A stretch of DNA of 64,000 bases from Halomonas denitrificans. GTDB lineage: Bacteria > Pseudomonadota > Gammaproteobacteria > Pseudomonadales > Halomonadaceae. The position numbers were made by a program, and so were the translations under genes. The stretch covers positions 310,001 to 374,000 of the forward strand of contig NZ_PYVX01000001.1 in assembly GCF_003056305.1 (NCBI RefSeq). Reading direction: 5' to 3'. This document shows positions 35,634 through 50,538 of this stretch, one piece after another (position 1 is the first letter of the stretch; each line of letters opens with the position of its first letter). The notes beneath the pieces were generated by a model. The model did no database searches, had not been told where the DNA came from, and saw only the letters and a program-made list of their open reading frames with translations.

Positions 35634-36259
35634 GGGTTCACCCTCGCCGCCCGCGCCGCTTCGCCGAGGACGCGCTCCAGGCGCGCTTTCTCGTCGTCGG
35701 TATTGAGGTTGGCGAAGGCATCGGGGCAGTCGCTGACGTGCACCCGGCACCAGACGTGGCGCGCGTACCAGCGATCAATCTTGCGCTCGCCCTCGGCCAG
35801 GGCCGCGGCCAGGTCGTCGGCCAGCGAGGTGCGGATCAGCGCCACCACCGGATGCAGGCGCTCGCCGTCGAAGGCCACCGCGATATCGTGCTCGCCCTCT
35901 TTCTCACCGATGCCGGCGACCAGGCGCTCCACCAGGTCCAGCGGCAGCGCCGGGGTGTCGCAGGGCGTGACGATGAGCCAGGGCGTGCTCGCGGCCTTAA
36001 GGCCGCTGTAGATGCCCATCAGGGGGCCCTGGTAGCCGCCCTCGGCATCGCTCACCACGCGATCGGCCAGCGGCCGGTAGCGCTCGACGTTGCGGTTGGC
36101 GTTGATCAGCACCTCGGCGACGCGCCCCGCCAGGCGCTCGCGGACATGGGCCACCAGCGGTCGACCGGCGAAGGGCTCGAGCCCCTTGTCGCGACCGCCC
36201 ATGCGGCGTCCCTGGCCGCCGGCCAGGATCATGCCGGTGAGCGCTTCTCGGGTGATCAT
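35630..36259 (-). CDS. mobA: Molybdenum cofactor guanylyltransferase MobA
   Basis: It attaches GMP to Mo-molybdopterin. The 209-residue nucleotidyltransferase begins with LTGMILAGGQGRRMGGRDKGLEPFAGRPL and has the metal-binding CDTPALP and LHPVVALI motifs. ATG 36259 is chosen since AGGAG lies six bases upstream; ATGs at 36283 and 36295 lack such a site. It is the first gene of mobA-mobB-moeA-moaCD-moaE-moaA, nearly all joined by four-base overlaps. The need for MGD implies DMSO-reductase-family enzymes elsewhere in the genome. Confidence 0.94.
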   Translation of the reverse strand: MITREALTGMILAGGQGRRMGGRDKGLEPFAGRPLVAHVRERLAGRVAEVLINANRNVERYRPLADRVVSDAEGGYQGPLMGIYSGLKAASTPWLIVTPCDTPALPLDLVERLVAGIGEKEGEHDIAVAFDGERLHPVVALIRTSLADDLAAALAEGERKIDRWYARHVWCRVHVSDCPDAFANLNTDDEKARLERVLGEAARAARVNP

Positions 36260-36452
36260 GGGCTCTCCTGACGAATCGGTCATGTCACTGCCCATGATGC
36301 CTTAGCCCGCCCGCGGGTGCCATGCCGGCCGAGCGCGCAGGCCCATGACCCTGATACGGGTCAAGGCGCCCCTTATCCGGGTACCGAGGAGACGGTATGA
36401 TATGTTGAAAATATTCCACGAATACGACGACGAACGTCCCGAGGACCGAGAC

Positions 36453-37049
36453 ATGGATCAAGACACGGAAGCGGCATTCGACGTAGGCGCCCGACTCAAG
36501 CAGCTGCGGCTGGCCCGCGGCCTGTCGCAGCGCGAACTGGCCAAGCGGGCCGGTGTCACCAACAGCACGGTGTCGCTGGTGGAGCAGAACCACGTCAGCC
36601 CGTCGGTGAGCTCGCTGAAGAAGATCCTGGACGCCCTGCCCGTCTCGATCAGCGCCTTCTTCGCCGGCGACGAGCCGACCCAGCCCAAGCCCTTCTACCG
36701 GGCGGACGAGCTGACCGAGATCGGCGATGGCACCCTCTCCTGGGGGCTGGTGGCCGCCCGCCGCCCGGACCGCCAGATGTCGATCATCCACGAGCGCTAT
36801 CCGCCGGGCGCCGACAGCGGCGAGGAGATGCTCGAGCACGACGGCGAGGAAGGCGGCGTGGTGATCTCGGGGCGCATCGAGATCACCGTGGATGGCGAGG
36901 TGGGCGTGCTGGGCGCCGGCGACGCCTACTACTTCGACTCCCGCCTGCCCCATCGCTTTCGCAACGTCGGCGGGGAGGAGTGCGTGATCGTCAGCGCCAG
37001 CACCCCGCCGACCTTCTCCGACGCGGGCCAGGAGCGGCACCACGCCTGA
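36453..37049 (+). CDS. XRE-family regulator with cupin domain (PuuR-like)
   Basis: A 198-residue regulator: N-terminal HTH (VGARLKQLRLARGLSQRELAKRAGVTNSTVSLVEQNHVSPSVSSL) and a C-terminal cupin with PGADSGEEMLEHDGEEGGVV and YYFDSRLPHRF. This layout is that of PuuR-type regulators of polyamine or amino-acid metabolism, where the cupin binds the ligand. ATG 36453 follows GAGG; ATG 36402 with GAGGAG upstream would add 17 residues and cannot be ruled out. It ends seven bases from the convergent uracil permease gene. No polyamine genes are adjacent. Confidence 0.87.
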   Translation: MDQDTEAAFDVGARLKQLRLARGLSQRELAKRAGVTNSTVSLVEQNHVSPSVSSLKKILDALPVSISAFFAGDEPTQPKPFYRADELTEIGDGTLSWGLVAARRPDRQMSIIHERYPPGADSGEEMLEHDGEEGGVVISGRIEITVDGEVGVLGAGDAYYFDSRLPHRFRNVGGEECVIVSASTPPTFSDAGQERHHA

Positions 37050-37055
37050 GCGGGA

Positions 37056-38297
37056 TCACTCCTCCTCGGCGCGGGGCAGCACCCAGTTCAGCACGATGCC
37101 GACCAGGGCGGCGAGGCTGACGCCCTGCAGAGTGAACTGGCCGTTGCCGAACTGCATGCCGCCGATGCCGAAGACCAGCACCAGGGAGACCACCACCAGG
37201 TTGCGCGGCGCGGTAAGCGGCTTGCCGGCGCGCACCAGGGTGTTCATGCCGACCACGGCGATGGAGCCGAACAGCAGCGTCATGATGCCGCCCATCACCG
37301 GCCCCGGAATGGTCTGCAGCAGCGCGCCGAGCTTGGCGACGAAGGCCAGCACGATGGCGATCAAGGCGGTGGTGACCATGATCCAGGGGTTGAAGGCGCG
37401 GGTCAGGGTCACCGCCCCGGTGACCTCGGAGTAGGTGGTGTTGGGCGGCCCGCCGAAGACCGCCGCGGCGGCGGTGGCCAGGCCGTCGCCCAGCAAGGTG
37501 CGGTGCAGGCCGGGCTTCTCCAGGTAGTTCTTGCGGGTCACCGAGCCGATGGCGACCATGTCGCCGATGTGCTCCACCGCCGGGGCGATGGCCACCGGGA
37601 TCATGAACAGGATCGCCGCCCAGTGGAAGCTCGGCGCGGTGAAGGACGGCAGCGACAGCCAGGCCGCCTCTCGGACCGGGGTGAAGTCCACCACGCCCAT
37701 CAGCACCGCCAGGCCGTAGCCGGTGATGATGCCGCCCATGATCGGGATCAGGCGGATCAGGCCGCGCCCGAACACCGCCAGCACCAGGGTGACCATGAGG
37801 CTCGCCATGGAGAGGAAGATGGCGGAGCCGTAGCCGATATTCTCGCTGGTCTCGCCGGTGGCCATGTCCACCGCGACCGGCGCGAGCGCCAGGCCGATCA
37901 CCATGATCACCGGCCCCACCACCACCGGTGGCAGCAGGCGATGCAGCCAGGCGGTGCCCTTCAGGCGCACGAACTGGGAGATCACCACGTAGACCAGGCC
38001 GGCGACCATCAGCCCGCCGAGGGTGGCGGGAATGCCATAGTTGGCCACCGAGCCCTGGATGGGCGCGATGAAGGCGAACGACGAGGCCAGAAAGACCGGC
38101 ACGCTGACCCGAGTGACGCCGTGGAAGATCAGGGTGCCGATGCCCGCGGTGAACAGCGCCACGTTGGGATCGAGGCCGGTGAGCAGCGGCACCAGCACCA
38201 GGGCGCCGAAGGCGACGAAGAGCATCTGTGCCCCGGTGAGCAGGGTGCGAAGGGGGCTTTCGGTCGGCAGGGGCGAGGCCGCCGTCTGGTCGGTCAT
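37056..38297 (-). CDS. uraA: Uracil-xanthine permease (NCS2 family, UraA-like)
   Basis: A 413-residue membrane protein of about 14 helices. The NCS2 substrate-site segments are visible: [16 protein letters not shown] (TM8 Glu) and [19 protein letters not shown] (TM10 Glu). It is closest in pattern to uracil permeases. ATG 38297 has GGAG nine bases upstream; the ATG at 38312 does not. upp, which would trap imported uracil as UMP, is 16 kb away at 53732. Confidence 0.92.
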   Translation of the reverse strand: MTDQTAASPLPTESPLRTLLTGAQMLFVAFGALVLVPLLTGLDPNVALFTAGIGTLIFHGVTRVSVPVFLASSFAFIAPIQGSVANYGIPATLGGLMVAGLVYVVISQFVRLKGTAWLHRLLPPVVVGPVIMVIGLALAPVAVDMATGETSENIGYGSAIFLSMASLMVTLVLAVFGRGLIRLIPIMGGIITGYGLAVLMGVVDFTPVREAAWLSLPSFTAPSFHWAAILFMIPVAIAPAVEHIGDMVAIGSVTRKNYLEKPGLHRTLLGDGLATAAAAVFGGPPNTTYSEVTGAVTLTRAFNPWIMVTTALIAIVLAFVAKLGALLQTIPGPVMGGIMTLLFGSIAVVGMNTLVRAGKPLTAPRNLVVVSLVLVFGIGGMQFGNGQFTLQGVSLAALVGIVLNWVLPRAEEE

Positions 38298-38348
38298 GGT
38301 CGTGGACTCCATCGGATCCGGGGAGGGGCAGTCGAGTTGCGCGGCATT

Positions 38349-40022
38349 CTACCAGCCTCGTTGCGGCTTGGGACCCTCACCGCTCTCCCCTTCTGACGCG
38401 AGCCCCGCGGACTCCGGCGAGGCACTCGCCAGGTACTCCGCGAGGCGCGCCTCGGCCTGCTCGTCGAAGAGGATGTCGCAGGCCTCGCGCAGCCCCGGGG
38501 AATCGCGGATGGTCTGCTCCGGGACCACCAGCGAGATCTTCGAGCGGCGCCGCAGGAAGTCCTCGAGCTTCGTCACCATCTCGCGGCGCCTGGCCTGCTT
38601 GAGCTCGCAGCGCAGGTACTCGGTGTGCTCGATCAGCACCTCACCCTGTCGCGGGTCCTGGCGGATCTCCTCGAGCATCTCCAGCGCCTGGGCGCCGTAG
38701 CGCCGCCACAGCCGCGTGCTCAGCGGCTCCGAGGCGCCCTCGGCGGTCATGGCGTCCAGGTCCATCAGCCGCGCCTGGTGCAGGAAGGCCTCGCGCAGCG
38801 AGGCGTCCGGCTCGCCGTACCAGCGGACCTTCGGGTAGGGGATCGCGACGCCCAGGCGCGCCACCTCCTCGACCACCTCCTCGCCGACGTTCAGGCAGTC
38901 GGTGAGCTTGCCGCCGAAGATGCTGAGGTGGCGCATCTCGGGGTCGATGTCGATGGCGTGCTTGCGCGAGAGGTTGAGGAAGTCCCGGTCGTCGCCGCCG
39001 CTCGGCTTCACCGCCAGCGGTCGCACGCCGCAGCGGGTGGCGATGATGTCCGCCTTGCAAAGCGGCGTCTCCAGGGCGAGGCGGGTGTTGATGTTGTCGA
39101 GCACGAAGCGAATATCGTCTTCGGTGGCCCCGACCTCGGGCTTCTCCACGCGGGTATCGGTGGTGCCGATGCAGGTGCGCGGCCCCATGGGGATGACGAA
39201 GAAGAGCCGGCCGTCGTCGGCGAAGAAGGCGAGCACCCGCCGGCTGTCGGTGAGCCGCGGGACGATCAGGTGGATGCCCTTGGAGAAGACGTGGCGATGG
39301 TCGGTCTGCTGCCCCGAGAGGCTGTTGTGCTGATCGACCCAGGGCCCGGCGGCGTTGATCAGCACCTTCGAGCGGACCTCGAAGGTGCGGCCGTCCATGC
39401 GATCACGCATCCGGGTGACCCACAGCTCGCCCTCGCGGCGCGCCCCCAGCGACTCGACGTAGTTGGCCGCCACGGTACCGAAGTCCAGCGCCCCGCGCAC
39501 GAAGTTGAAGACGAAGCGCGCATCGTTGTCGTGCAGGTAGGCGTCGGAATACTCGAAGCCGCCCTGCGCCTTCGCGGTATCGATGATCGGCTCCCGGGCC
39601 TTGATGCCGGCGGGGCGCAGGAAGTGCGGGCGCCGGGTGAAGGCGCCCCCCATCAGCCAGTAGAGCCAGGTACCGGCCCAGGGATAGAGCGGATGATGGC
39701 GAAAGCCCCGGTTGATGGTGGTCAAAAAGCGGATCTCCTGCACCGTGGAGGGGTAGCTCTCGATCAGGTGGTTGCGGCTCTTGCAGAGCTTGCGCACCAG
39801 CGCGAAGTCGCCGCTCTCCATGTACTTGATGCCGCCCCACACCAGGTTGGAGGAGTGCATGCTGGTGCTGCCGGCGAAGTCGCCGCGGTCGATCAGCGCC
39901 ACCCGGGCGCCCTTGCCGCTGAGCGCGGCGGCGGCCGCGGCGCCGTTGATACCGCCGCCGACGATCAGCGCATCGAAGACCCGCTCGGGCAGCTTTCGAA
40001 GGTTGTTCTGTCTGAGTTGCAT
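38349..40022 (-). CDS. glpD: Glycerol-3-phosphate dehydrogenase/oxidase (GlpD)
   Basis: A 557-residue membrane-associated flavoenzyme that oxidises glycerol-3-phosphate to dihydroxyacetone phosphate and reduces quinone. The FAD Rossmann motif is [22 protein letters not shown] near the N-terminus, followed by [17 protein letters not shown]; the C-terminal DAO_C domain is present. ATG 40022 starts the conserved region. It follows the glycerol ABC transporter operon after 153 bp containing a strong hairpin, so it is likely read partly from that operon. Confidence 0.94.
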   Translation of the reverse strand: MQLRQNNLRKLPERVFDALIVGGGINGAAAAAALSGKGARVALIDRGDFAGSTSMHSSNLVWGGIKYMESGDFALVRKLCKSRNHLIESYPSTVQEIRFLTTINRGFRHHPLYPWAGTWLYWLMGGAFTRRPHFLRPAGIKAREPIIDTAKAQGGFEYSDAYLHDNDARFVFNFVRGALDFGTVAANYVESLGARREGELWVTRMRDRMDGRTFEVRSKVLINAAGPWVDQHNSLSGQQTDHRHVFSKGIHLIVPRLTDSRRVLAFFADDGRLFFVIPMGPRTCIGTTDTRVEKPEVGATEDDIRFVLDNINTRLALETPLCKADIIATRCGVRPLAVKPSGGDDRDFLNLSRKHAIDIDPEMRHLSIFGGKLTDCLNVGEEVVEEVARLGVAIPYPKVRWYGEPDASLREAFLHQARLMDLDAMTAEGASEPLSTRLWRRYGAQALEMLEEIRQDPRQGEVLIEHTEYLRCELKQARRREMVTKLEDFLRRRSKISLVVPEQTIRDSPGLREACDILFDEQAEARLAEYLASASPESAGLASEGESGEGPKPQRGW

Positions 40023-40077
40023 GTCTGGCCCTTTTGTCGAAGCGCCTTGTGTCGAAGCCCATGGTATCGACGCGAAA

Positions 40078-40107
40078 GGCCCCGCTCGGCGTGCACCGAG
40101 CGGGGCC
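40078..40107 (-). terminator. Strong hairpin between glpV and glpD
   Basis: A 12-bp perfect stem (GGCCCCGCTCGG with CCGAGCGGGGCC) around a 6-base loop, followed by TTTCG on the minus strand. It may act as a partial terminator or protect the 3' end of the abundant binding-protein mRNA. Confidence 0.6.
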
Positions 40108-40175
40108 CCTGGGTCCCGGTCAGGCAACCGGTCACACGTACTGATTCGGCGCCAGGCGAGCCCGGCGCCCGGTGA

Positions 40176-41918
<1,743 letters not shown>

Positions 41919-42016
41919 GTTGACCTCGTCGGTTAGGGTGCTTCGTCCGTGAAGCGTGCGTTCCATGGCGTGTTGCCAGGCACTGCGTGCAGGGCAGTGG
42001 CGGCGGGAGATTGCCG

Positions 42017-42289
42017 TCAGCCCCAGCGCATCAGGATCAGTAGCCAGATCACCGACGCCCCCAGTGCCAGCCAGATGCTGAGCGGGGTGAAGCCCACGAC
42101 CAGCAGGTGGATGTAGGCGGCACAGAGCAGCCCGATGAAGAGGCGATCGCCGCGGGTGGTGGCGATCGGCAGGAACCCCTTGCGCTCCACCGTCGGCGAG
42201 GCCACCTCCCAGGCGGTCATGCCGACCAGCATGGCGGCGATGACCGAGAAGAAGACGGTGGTGGGGGTGGTCCAGACCATCCATTCCAT
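42017..42289 (-). CDS. glpU: Small DUF2160-family membrane protein (GlpU-like)
   Basis: A 90-residue protein with three hydrophobic segments, matching DUF2160 proteins that sit between the permease and binding-protein genes of glycerol ABC operons. Its role is unknown; it may be an accessory subunit. It follows glpQ after 12 bp. Confidence 0.8.
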   Translation of the reverse strand: MEWMVWTTPTTVFFSVIAAMLVGMTAWEVASPTVERKGFLPIATTRGDRLFIGLLCAAYIHLLVVGFTPLSIWLALGASVIWLLILMRWG

Positions 42290-42301
42290 GTCGCGCCCTC
42301 C

Positions 42302-43195
42302 TCAGGTCCGGCCCAGGGCGAAGCCCTTGGCAATGTGGTTGCGCACGAAGTAGACCACCACGATGCCGGGCAGGATGGTCAGGGTGCCGGCGGCGGCCAG
42401 GGTGCCCCAGTCGATGCCCGAGGCCCCCTTGGTCTGGGTCATCACCGAGGCGATGGGCTGGGCGCCGGTGGAGGTCAGGGTGCTGGCCAGCAGCAGCTCG
42501 ACCCAGGAGAACATGAACAGGAAGAACAGCGTCACGCCGATCCCCGAGCTGATCATCGGGATGAAGATCTTCACGAAGAAGCGCGGGAAGCTGTAGCCGT
42601 CGATGAAGGCAGTCTCGTCGATCTCCTTGGGCACGCCGCTCATGAACCCCTCGAGGATCCACACCGCCAGCGGGATGTTGAACAGGCAGTGGGCCAGCGC
42701 CACGGCGATATGGGTATCGAAGAGCCCCACCGTGTAATAGAGCTGGAAGTACGGGAGCAGAAAGACCGCGGGCGGCGCCATCAGGTTGGTCAGCAGCCAG
42801 AAGAAGAGGTGCTTGTCGCCGATGAACTGGTAGCGGCTGAAGGCGTAGGCCGCCGGCAGTGCCACCGCGATGCTGATCAGCATGTTCATCAGCACGTAGG
42901 TGATCGAGTTCACGTAGCCCATGTACCAGCTGGGCTCGGTGAAGATCTTGGCGTAGTGCTCCAGGGTGAAGTCCTCGGGCCACAGGGTCAGCCCGCCGAG
43001 GATCTCGGTGTTGGACTGGAAGGACATGTTGAGCAGCCAGTAGATCGGCAGCAGCACGAAGACGATGTAGGCCGTCATCAGGCCACGGCGGCGCCACTGG
43101 CGGGAGGCCGGGCGTGCCTGGCGACGCCGCTTCTGGTCGGCGGCGGCGGCCCGCTTGCGCACGGCAGCGGGGGTCGTGGGCAGGGAATCACTCAT
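42302..43195 (-). CDS. glpQ: Glycerol ABC transporter permease (GlpQ-like)
   Basis: A 297-residue MalG-type permease: a basic cytoplasmic N-terminus (about 38 residues), six membrane helices and the EAA loop EGFMSGVPKEIDETAFIDGYSFPRFFVKIFIPM. It overlaps glpP by eight bases and pairs with it to form the membrane channel. Confidence 0.9.
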   Translation of the reverse strand: MSDSLPTTPAAVRKRAAAADQKRRRQARPASRQWRRRGLMTAYIVFVLLPIYWLLNMSFQSNTEILGGLTLWPEDFTLEHYAKIFTEPSWYMGYVNSITYVLMNMLISIAVALPAAYAFSRYQFIGDKHLFFWLLTNLMAPPAVFLLPYFQLYYTVGLFDTHIAVALAHCLFNIPLAVWILEGFMSGVPKEIDETAFIDGYSFPRFFVKIFIPMISSGIGVTLFFLFMFSWVELLLASTLTSTGAQPIASVMTQTKGASGIDWGTLAAAGTLTILPGIVVVYFVRNHIAKGFALGRT

Positions 43196-44070
43196 CCGGG
43201 GCCTCCTTGCGCGGAGCGTCTTTCTGCATGTTCATGATCGCCGTGTAGAAGACCCAGGTGACCAGCAGGATGATCAGGAAGTAGATCAGCGAGAAGGCGG
43301 CCGAGGGCCCCAGGTCCTGCTGGCCGATCGCCATGGTGGTCAGCGACTGGCTGAGGAAGGTCGTGGAGCTGCCGGGACCGCCGCCGGTGAGCACGAAGGG
43401 CTCGGCGTAGATCATGAAGGAGTGCATGAAGCGCAGCAGAATGCCGATCACCAGCACGTTGGTGAGCTTGGGCAGCTGTATGTAGCGGAACACCGCCCAC
43501 TTCGAGGCGCGGTCGATGCGCGCGGCCTGGTAGTAGGCGTCGGGAATCGCGCGCAGGCCGCTGTAGCAGAGCAGCGCGATCAGCGGCGTCCAGTGCCAGA
43601 CGTCCATCAGCACGATGGTCGCCCAGGCGTCCACGGGACTCGCCGTGATGTTGTAGCCGTAGCCCAGCTCGCGCAGGCTCCAGCCCATCAGGCCGATGTC
43701 GCCGCGGGTGAAGATCTGCCAGATGCTGCCCACCACGTTCCAGGGAATCAGCAGCGGCATGGTCACGAGTATCAGCACCGCGGAGGCCTGCCAGCCCCGC
43801 TTGGGCATGATCAGGGCGATGCCGATGCCGAGCGGCACCTCGATGGCCAGCACGGTGAACGAGAAGGCGAACTGGCGCAGCACGGCCGCCTGCAGGGCCG
43901 GGTCGTTGAGCATCACCTCGAACCACTCGGTACCCGTGAAGAAGCGGGTGTTGGCATCGAAGACGTCCTGCACCGAGTAGTTCACCACCGTCATCAGCGG
44001 GATGACCGCGGAGAAGGCCACCAGCGCCAGCATCGGCAGGATGAGCCACCAGGCCCGGTTGTTGTAGACC

Positions 44071-44078
<8 letters not shown>
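43188..44078 (-). CDS. glpP: Glycerol ABC transporter permease (GlpP-like)
   Basis: A 296-residue MalF-type permease with six helices and EAA loop LRAIPDAYYQAARIDRASKWAVFRYIQLPKL. ATG 44078 is used because homology begins at MNKVYNNRAWW. Eight-base overlaps with glpT upstream and glpQ downstream show the tight operon. Confidence 0.9.
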
Positions 44079-45171
<1,093 letters not shown>

Positions 45172-45172
45172 C

Positions 45173-46261
<1,089 letters not shown>

Positions 46262-46487
46262 ACGGCTCTCGAGGTGTCGTTGTTATTGGACGAGCCCGGG
46301 ACTCGTTCAGACAACGTAGTCGAGATTCGCTTTCAAACACAAATGTCGCCAAGCGAAAACATCAACGCTCCCCGCTCAAGCGCCGCGCTTTCTCTCACAA
46401 CCCGCTGAAAGTCATGGATTTTTTTCGATATTAAACTTTTGTCTAATCGACGACGGGCGCGACGGGCGCGGGACGTCGCCGCGACGC

Positions 46488-46507
46488 CATGCGCGAAAAC
46501 GAACATA
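46488..46507 (-). promoter_or_regulatory. Candidate GlpR operator before glpS
   Basis: CATGCGCGAAAACGAACATA agrees with the E. coli glp operator consensus WATKYTCGWWAWCGAMCATW at 18 of 20 positions. It lies 227 bp before glpS and 249 bp before the SMC gene, inside the 46262-46755 spacer, which has no gene and an A+T-rich patch at about 46410-46448. No glpR gene is in the window. Confidence 0.55.
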
Positions 46508-46755
46508 TCGAGACCCATGGCGAACCCGCGTGCCAAGGAAAGGCGGTGGCGTCTGAAGCCGATAAGCCTGTAACACCGTCACAGGGTTGGCATTACGACT
46601 TTGTATCGCCATGGCGATAGAGTGTCTCGTACCCGGTAAAAAGTGATAACGCCTACCTACCTCACCGCAGCCCCGAGGCGAGCGAGACCTCTGTTAGACT
46701 TCAGTGAGTAAATGTGAAGCGCATATCCATCTCACTTGGCGCAGGGATCCCTCCG

Positions 46756-49700
46756 ATGTCCGGACTGACAGCCATCATCCTTCACCACTCCATCTTTCAC
46801 GGGAAGCGTTCCCGGATCGATTGTGATGGCCACACCAACGTGCAGGGCACCAACGGGGCGGGCAAGACCTCGGCACTGAAGTTGATCCCCGTCTTTTACG
46901 GCCAGGACCCGGGGGCGATGGTCGAGCGGGCGGCGAACAAGGTCAGCTTTGCCGACTACTACCTGCCCAACCACCAGAGCATGGTGGTGTTCGAGTATCG
47001 CCGGCGCGATGGCGCCTGCTGTTGCTCGATCCTGTATCGCCGCTCCGGTGGGCAACTGGCCTACCGGTTCGTGGAAGGGGCGGCCGACGAGACGCTGTTT
47101 CATTCCGACCTAAGCGAACGCTTTGCTGCGGGCGAGGCGGCCCACAGCATCGTCGGTGATGCCCTGCCAGGCATGGGGTGCGCGGTCAGCTCGCAGATCA
47201 ATAGCGTCATGGACTATCGCTCCATCATTCAGAACGACGTCCATGCCAGCGGGAAACGGCGCCGGAAGAAAGCCGCCAAGTTCAGCCGTCACGAGGATGC
47301 ACGACGCTTTAGCCTCGGTGATGGTCTGGGGCGGATGCAGCACATCGAGCAACTGACGGCCGTGGTGCTGGACAAATCGCGCCTCGTGTCGAGTCTCGAG
47401 GACATGGTGATCGACACCATGCTGCGAGACCGTATCGATATCAGTGATCCCCCGACCCACCACAAGAACGCCGACTTGTGGCAGAACGTCGAAAGCTTGG
47501 AGAAGTTCAAGCAGCATGAGCCGCGACTCCGCAAGGCGCTTGAAACCCACCTGGCCCTTCAGGACAGCCGAGAGGCGATCACGAGCACGCTTAGCGGCCT
47601 GGAACAGGCGATAGCGAGTAAGAAGGAGCAACTCAACACGCTAGAGGCTCAGCGTCGGGAGCTCGATGACAACCTCGAAGAGACCCGTAAGCGCTTTGAT
47701 GAACGGCGGGAAGAGCTGAATGGCATCATCAGCCAGCAGCGCAGCGAGGCCCAGGCCGCCCAAAGCTGGCTTCTCGGGCAGGAGAAGGAGCAGGAGGCAT
47801 GGGATGCCAAGGACATCGACACCTGGCAACAGCGCCTCGATGACCTGCCCTCGCTGCGCAAAGCGCTGAAGGGGGCGGAGGACGCGCTGGCCTACATGTC
47901 GGCCTCAGCCACACGGATCGAAGAAACCTACCACGCCCAGGTCAACAAAGTCCGTGAGGAGCATGGCAAGGCGCAAGCGGACTTCACCCGGCGTATCGAC
48001 GCCGCCAACGCTGAGCTTCAGGATTTGAACGAGGCGCACAATGCCGCGCAGGCCGCCCTCGAGGACGAGATACGCAAAGAGCAAGACGATCTGCGCACCC
48101 GCGATGCGCAGCGCGCGGACGAGCTCCGGGCAGCCATCCAAGAGATTCAGGAGCAGCGCGCGACCGCCAAGGACCCCACGCCGGAGGAGGCTAAACGGTT
48201 GGCGGAAGCGGTGTCGAGTATCCAGAGCGCCGAAGCGCTCGTCGCCAGCCACTTGCAACAGCTGAACGCGGCCAACGACGCCGAGGAAAAGGAAGCACAG
48301 GCCCTCGAGCGGGCGGAACGGCTCTTCACTCAGGCAAAGAGCGCCAGAGATCTGCAATCCGCTGACGTCGAACGGCTGACGCGACAGGTCTACCCGGCCG
48401 ATGGGACCCTGCTGGCGTTCCTACGTAATTCCGGGCTTGATTGGCACGATGGGCTTGGCAAGCTCATCGATCCGCGGCTGCTGCGGCGGCGTGATTTGCA
48501 CCCCCGGCTGTCGAGTACGCCAGACCTGACCCAGGCCTTTGGGTTGGAGCTGGACTTGGCCGGGCTGGAGCGCCCAGACGACGCGCGGACCATCGAAGAA
48601 CTCATGGCACTGCTGGAACACGCCAGCAACCGACTGGAAGCGGCCAAGAAAGAGGTGGACCGTCAGGAGAAGGCGTGGAAAGAGGCCCAGCAAAAGCAGG
48701 CGAAAACCGCCCAGAGCGTCACCCTCAGTCGATCGCGCCACAAGAACGCCGAGGACCAGTTATCTCAGTGCCGGGCCACCCATCACGCCATTGAGGCGGA
48801 GGTGACAGGCGCCGGGAACCAGCGCTACCAGGCCCTCACGGGCCAGCTGACTGACGCCAACCATCGCCTCGAGAAAGAAAAACTCGAGGCCGAGAAGCGT
48901 TCCCTTCATCTGCAGCGTGACCACAAGGCGCGGCAACTGCAGCTGAAGGCCGATCAGGGCAGCGCAATAGATGCTGTAAAGGAGCGGCGAGACCAGATAG
49001 TGGTGCGTCGCGAGGACCACGAGGCCTCGCTCACCTCGCGCCTTATCGAACTGGAGGCGGTCCGTGACCAGGCCCTGGCGGATGAGGGCATCGATATTGC
49101 CACACGACAGGCGAAAAAAGCGGAAGTCGCCCGCTTAACCGACGAGATAGAGGCGGCTGAGGCGATGCGCGATGAGGTCTTCGCCTACCAACAGTGGCGA
49201 AACCTCATGGTCGAGGAAAAGCCACGGAAGGAGCGCAGCTTTCACGACGCGAAACGCGCGCAAGACAAAGCCGAGCTTGAACTGAGCGATGCCCAGCAAG
49301 CCTATAGCAGCAAGCGGGAACGCCTTGAGGCTGACCGCCAGCAGGTCGCAGCTAACATCAACGGCGCCTCGCAAACGTGTGAGTCCTGGCAGCGGCTTTG
49401 TGACAACGCAACCGGCCTGCTTGATTCGATCCCGGTGATCGAGATTCCAGACCGTCAGGCGCTGGCGCCCAACAGCGAGGCCCTGGGCGATGAGCAGCTG
49501 GCTACCGAAATGCGCCGGTTGATCGAGTTCACTACCCGACAGAAGCAGGATGTCATCAAGGCCTCGCGCGAAAGCAGCAGCCTGATCGCGCAACACCCCG
49601 AAACCCAGATTCACGATACCTGGGACCGCATGAGTGAGGCGCGGCGCTTGCAGTCCGGGCTGCCTGAGGCCACTGAGGCACTGTACATCGTGCTGATGCA

Positions 49701-50538
49701 GGACCTTCAGGCGCTGGTCGATGAAGCGCTCCCCCAGGTCGAAAGCGCGCTCAACGAAACGATCCACAGTATCGGCGGGCAGCTCGCCTACTACCATGAG
49801 AACCTCAAGAACCTCGACACGATGACCTCGCGAGTCAGCCGTGAGCTGGAAGCCCAGCTGAACACGCAGCACGAGTTCTCCGAGATCAGTGATGTGAAAG
49901 TCGTCGTGCGTTCGAACATCCACGAATACGACTTCTGGAAGAACCTCAGTGCGTTTGCCCAGGTATGGAAAGCCTGGGGTCAGCAAAACTTTGCCGGCCT
50001 GCCGAGTACCGCCCTGCTGTCGTCGATGAGCCACGTCGACAAAGACCTGAAAGCCGCCAAGATGGCGACCTTCGACCTCAAGAACCTGGTCAGCATCGAG
50101 ATCCAGTTCCGGGAACAAGGGCGCTTAGTGCCTATTCGCCGTGATGAGGACATGAAGAAGGCCAGCAGCGAGGGGCTGTCCAACATCGCCATCCTGATCC
50201 TCTTCAGCGGACTGACGCGCTACCTCTGCCGTGATCCACAGGTCAACATCACCTGGCCCATCGATGAGCTGGGCAAACTCGACCCGAAGAACGTGGCCAA
50301 GATCTTCCGCATGATGGCCGACTACAACATCACACTGCTGTGTGCCCAGCCCAAACTGCACAGTGATGTGCAGCGTCATTTCACCCAAAAAGTCTCCTTG
50401 AGCAAGGACGGCGGGGTTCGCATCATGCGCCCGCGCGAACATGACAAGGGCCATAACCCGCTGTTGGGCATGAGCAGTAGTGACGCCTCGGCGCCTGCGG
50501 GCCTGGCTCCTCAGGTCGACATGGAGAATCCGCTATGA
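46756..50538 (+). CDS. jetC: SMC-like ATPase of a Wadjet/MksBEFG-type system (JetC/MksB)
   Basis: A 1260-residue protein with head-coil-hinge-coil-head layout. The N-terminal head has Walker A VQGTNGAGKTS (about 29-39); long charged coiled coils run from about 255 to 620 and 650 to 1010 with a hinge between; the C-terminal head has EGLSNIAILILFSGL in the signature position (about 1136) and Walker B ITWPIDELGKLD (about 1165). Such ATPases extrude DNA loops and, with JetD, cut circular plasmids. ATG 46756 is preferred over an upstream GTG at 46714 since the SMC-type head starts there. It overlaps the next gene by four bases. Confidence 0.88.
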   Translation: MSGLTAIILHHSIFHGKRSRIDCDGHTNVQGTNGAGKTSALKLIPVFYGQDPGAMVERAANKVSFADYYLPNHQSMVVFEYRRRDGACCCSILYRRSGGQLAYRFVEGAADETLFHSDLSERFAAGEAAHSIVGDALPGMGCAVSSQINSVMDYRSIIQNDVHASGKRRRKKAAKFSRHEDARRFSLGDGLGRMQHIEQLTAVVLDKSRLVSSLEDMVIDTMLRDRIDISDPPTHHKNADLWQNVESLEKFKQHEPRLRKALETHLALQDSREAITSTLSGLEQAIASKKEQLNTLEAQRRELDDNLEETRKRFDERREELNGIISQQRSEAQAAQSWLLGQEKEQEAWDAKDIDTWQQRLDDLPSLRKALKGAEDALAYMSASATRIEETYHAQVNKVREEHGKAQADFTRRIDAANAELQDLNEAHNAAQAALEDEIRKEQDDLRTRDAQRADELRAAIQEIQEQRATAKDPTPEEAKRLAEAVSSIQSAEALVASHLQQLNAANDAEEKEAQALERAERLFTQAKSARDLQSADVERLTRQVYPADGTLLAFLRNSGLDWHDGLGKLIDPRLLRRRDLHPRLSSTPDLTQAFGLELDLAGLERPDDARTIEELMALLEHASNRLEAAKKEVDRQEKAWKEAQQKQAKTAQSVTLSRSRHKNAEDQLSQCRATHHAIEAEVTGAGNQRYQALTGQLTDANHRLEKEKLEAEKRSLHLQRDHKARQLQLKADQGSAIDAVKERRDQIVVRREDHEASLTSRLIELEAVRDQALADEGIDIATRQAKKAEVARLTDEIEAAEAMRDEVFAYQQWRNLMVEEKPRKERSFHDAKRAQDKAELELSDAQQAYSSKRERLEADRQQVAANINGASQTCESWQRLCDNATGLLDSIPVIEIPDRQALAPNSEALGDEQLATEMRRLIEFTTRQKQDVIKASRESSSLIAQHPETQIHDTWDRMSEARRLQSGLPEATEALYIVLMQDLQALVDEALPQVESALNETIHSIGGQLAYYHENLKNLDTMTSRVSRELEAQLNTQHEFSEISDVKVVVRSNIHEYDFWKNLSAFAQVWKAWGQQNFAGLPSTALLSSMSHVDKDLKAAKMATFDLKNLVSIEIQFREQGRLVPIRRDEDMKKASSEGLSNIAILILFSGLTRYLCRDPQVNITWPIDELGKLDPKNVAKIFRMMADYNITLLCAQPKLHSDVQRHFTQKVSLSKDGGVRIMRPREHDKGHNPLLGMSSSDASAPAGLAPQVDMENPL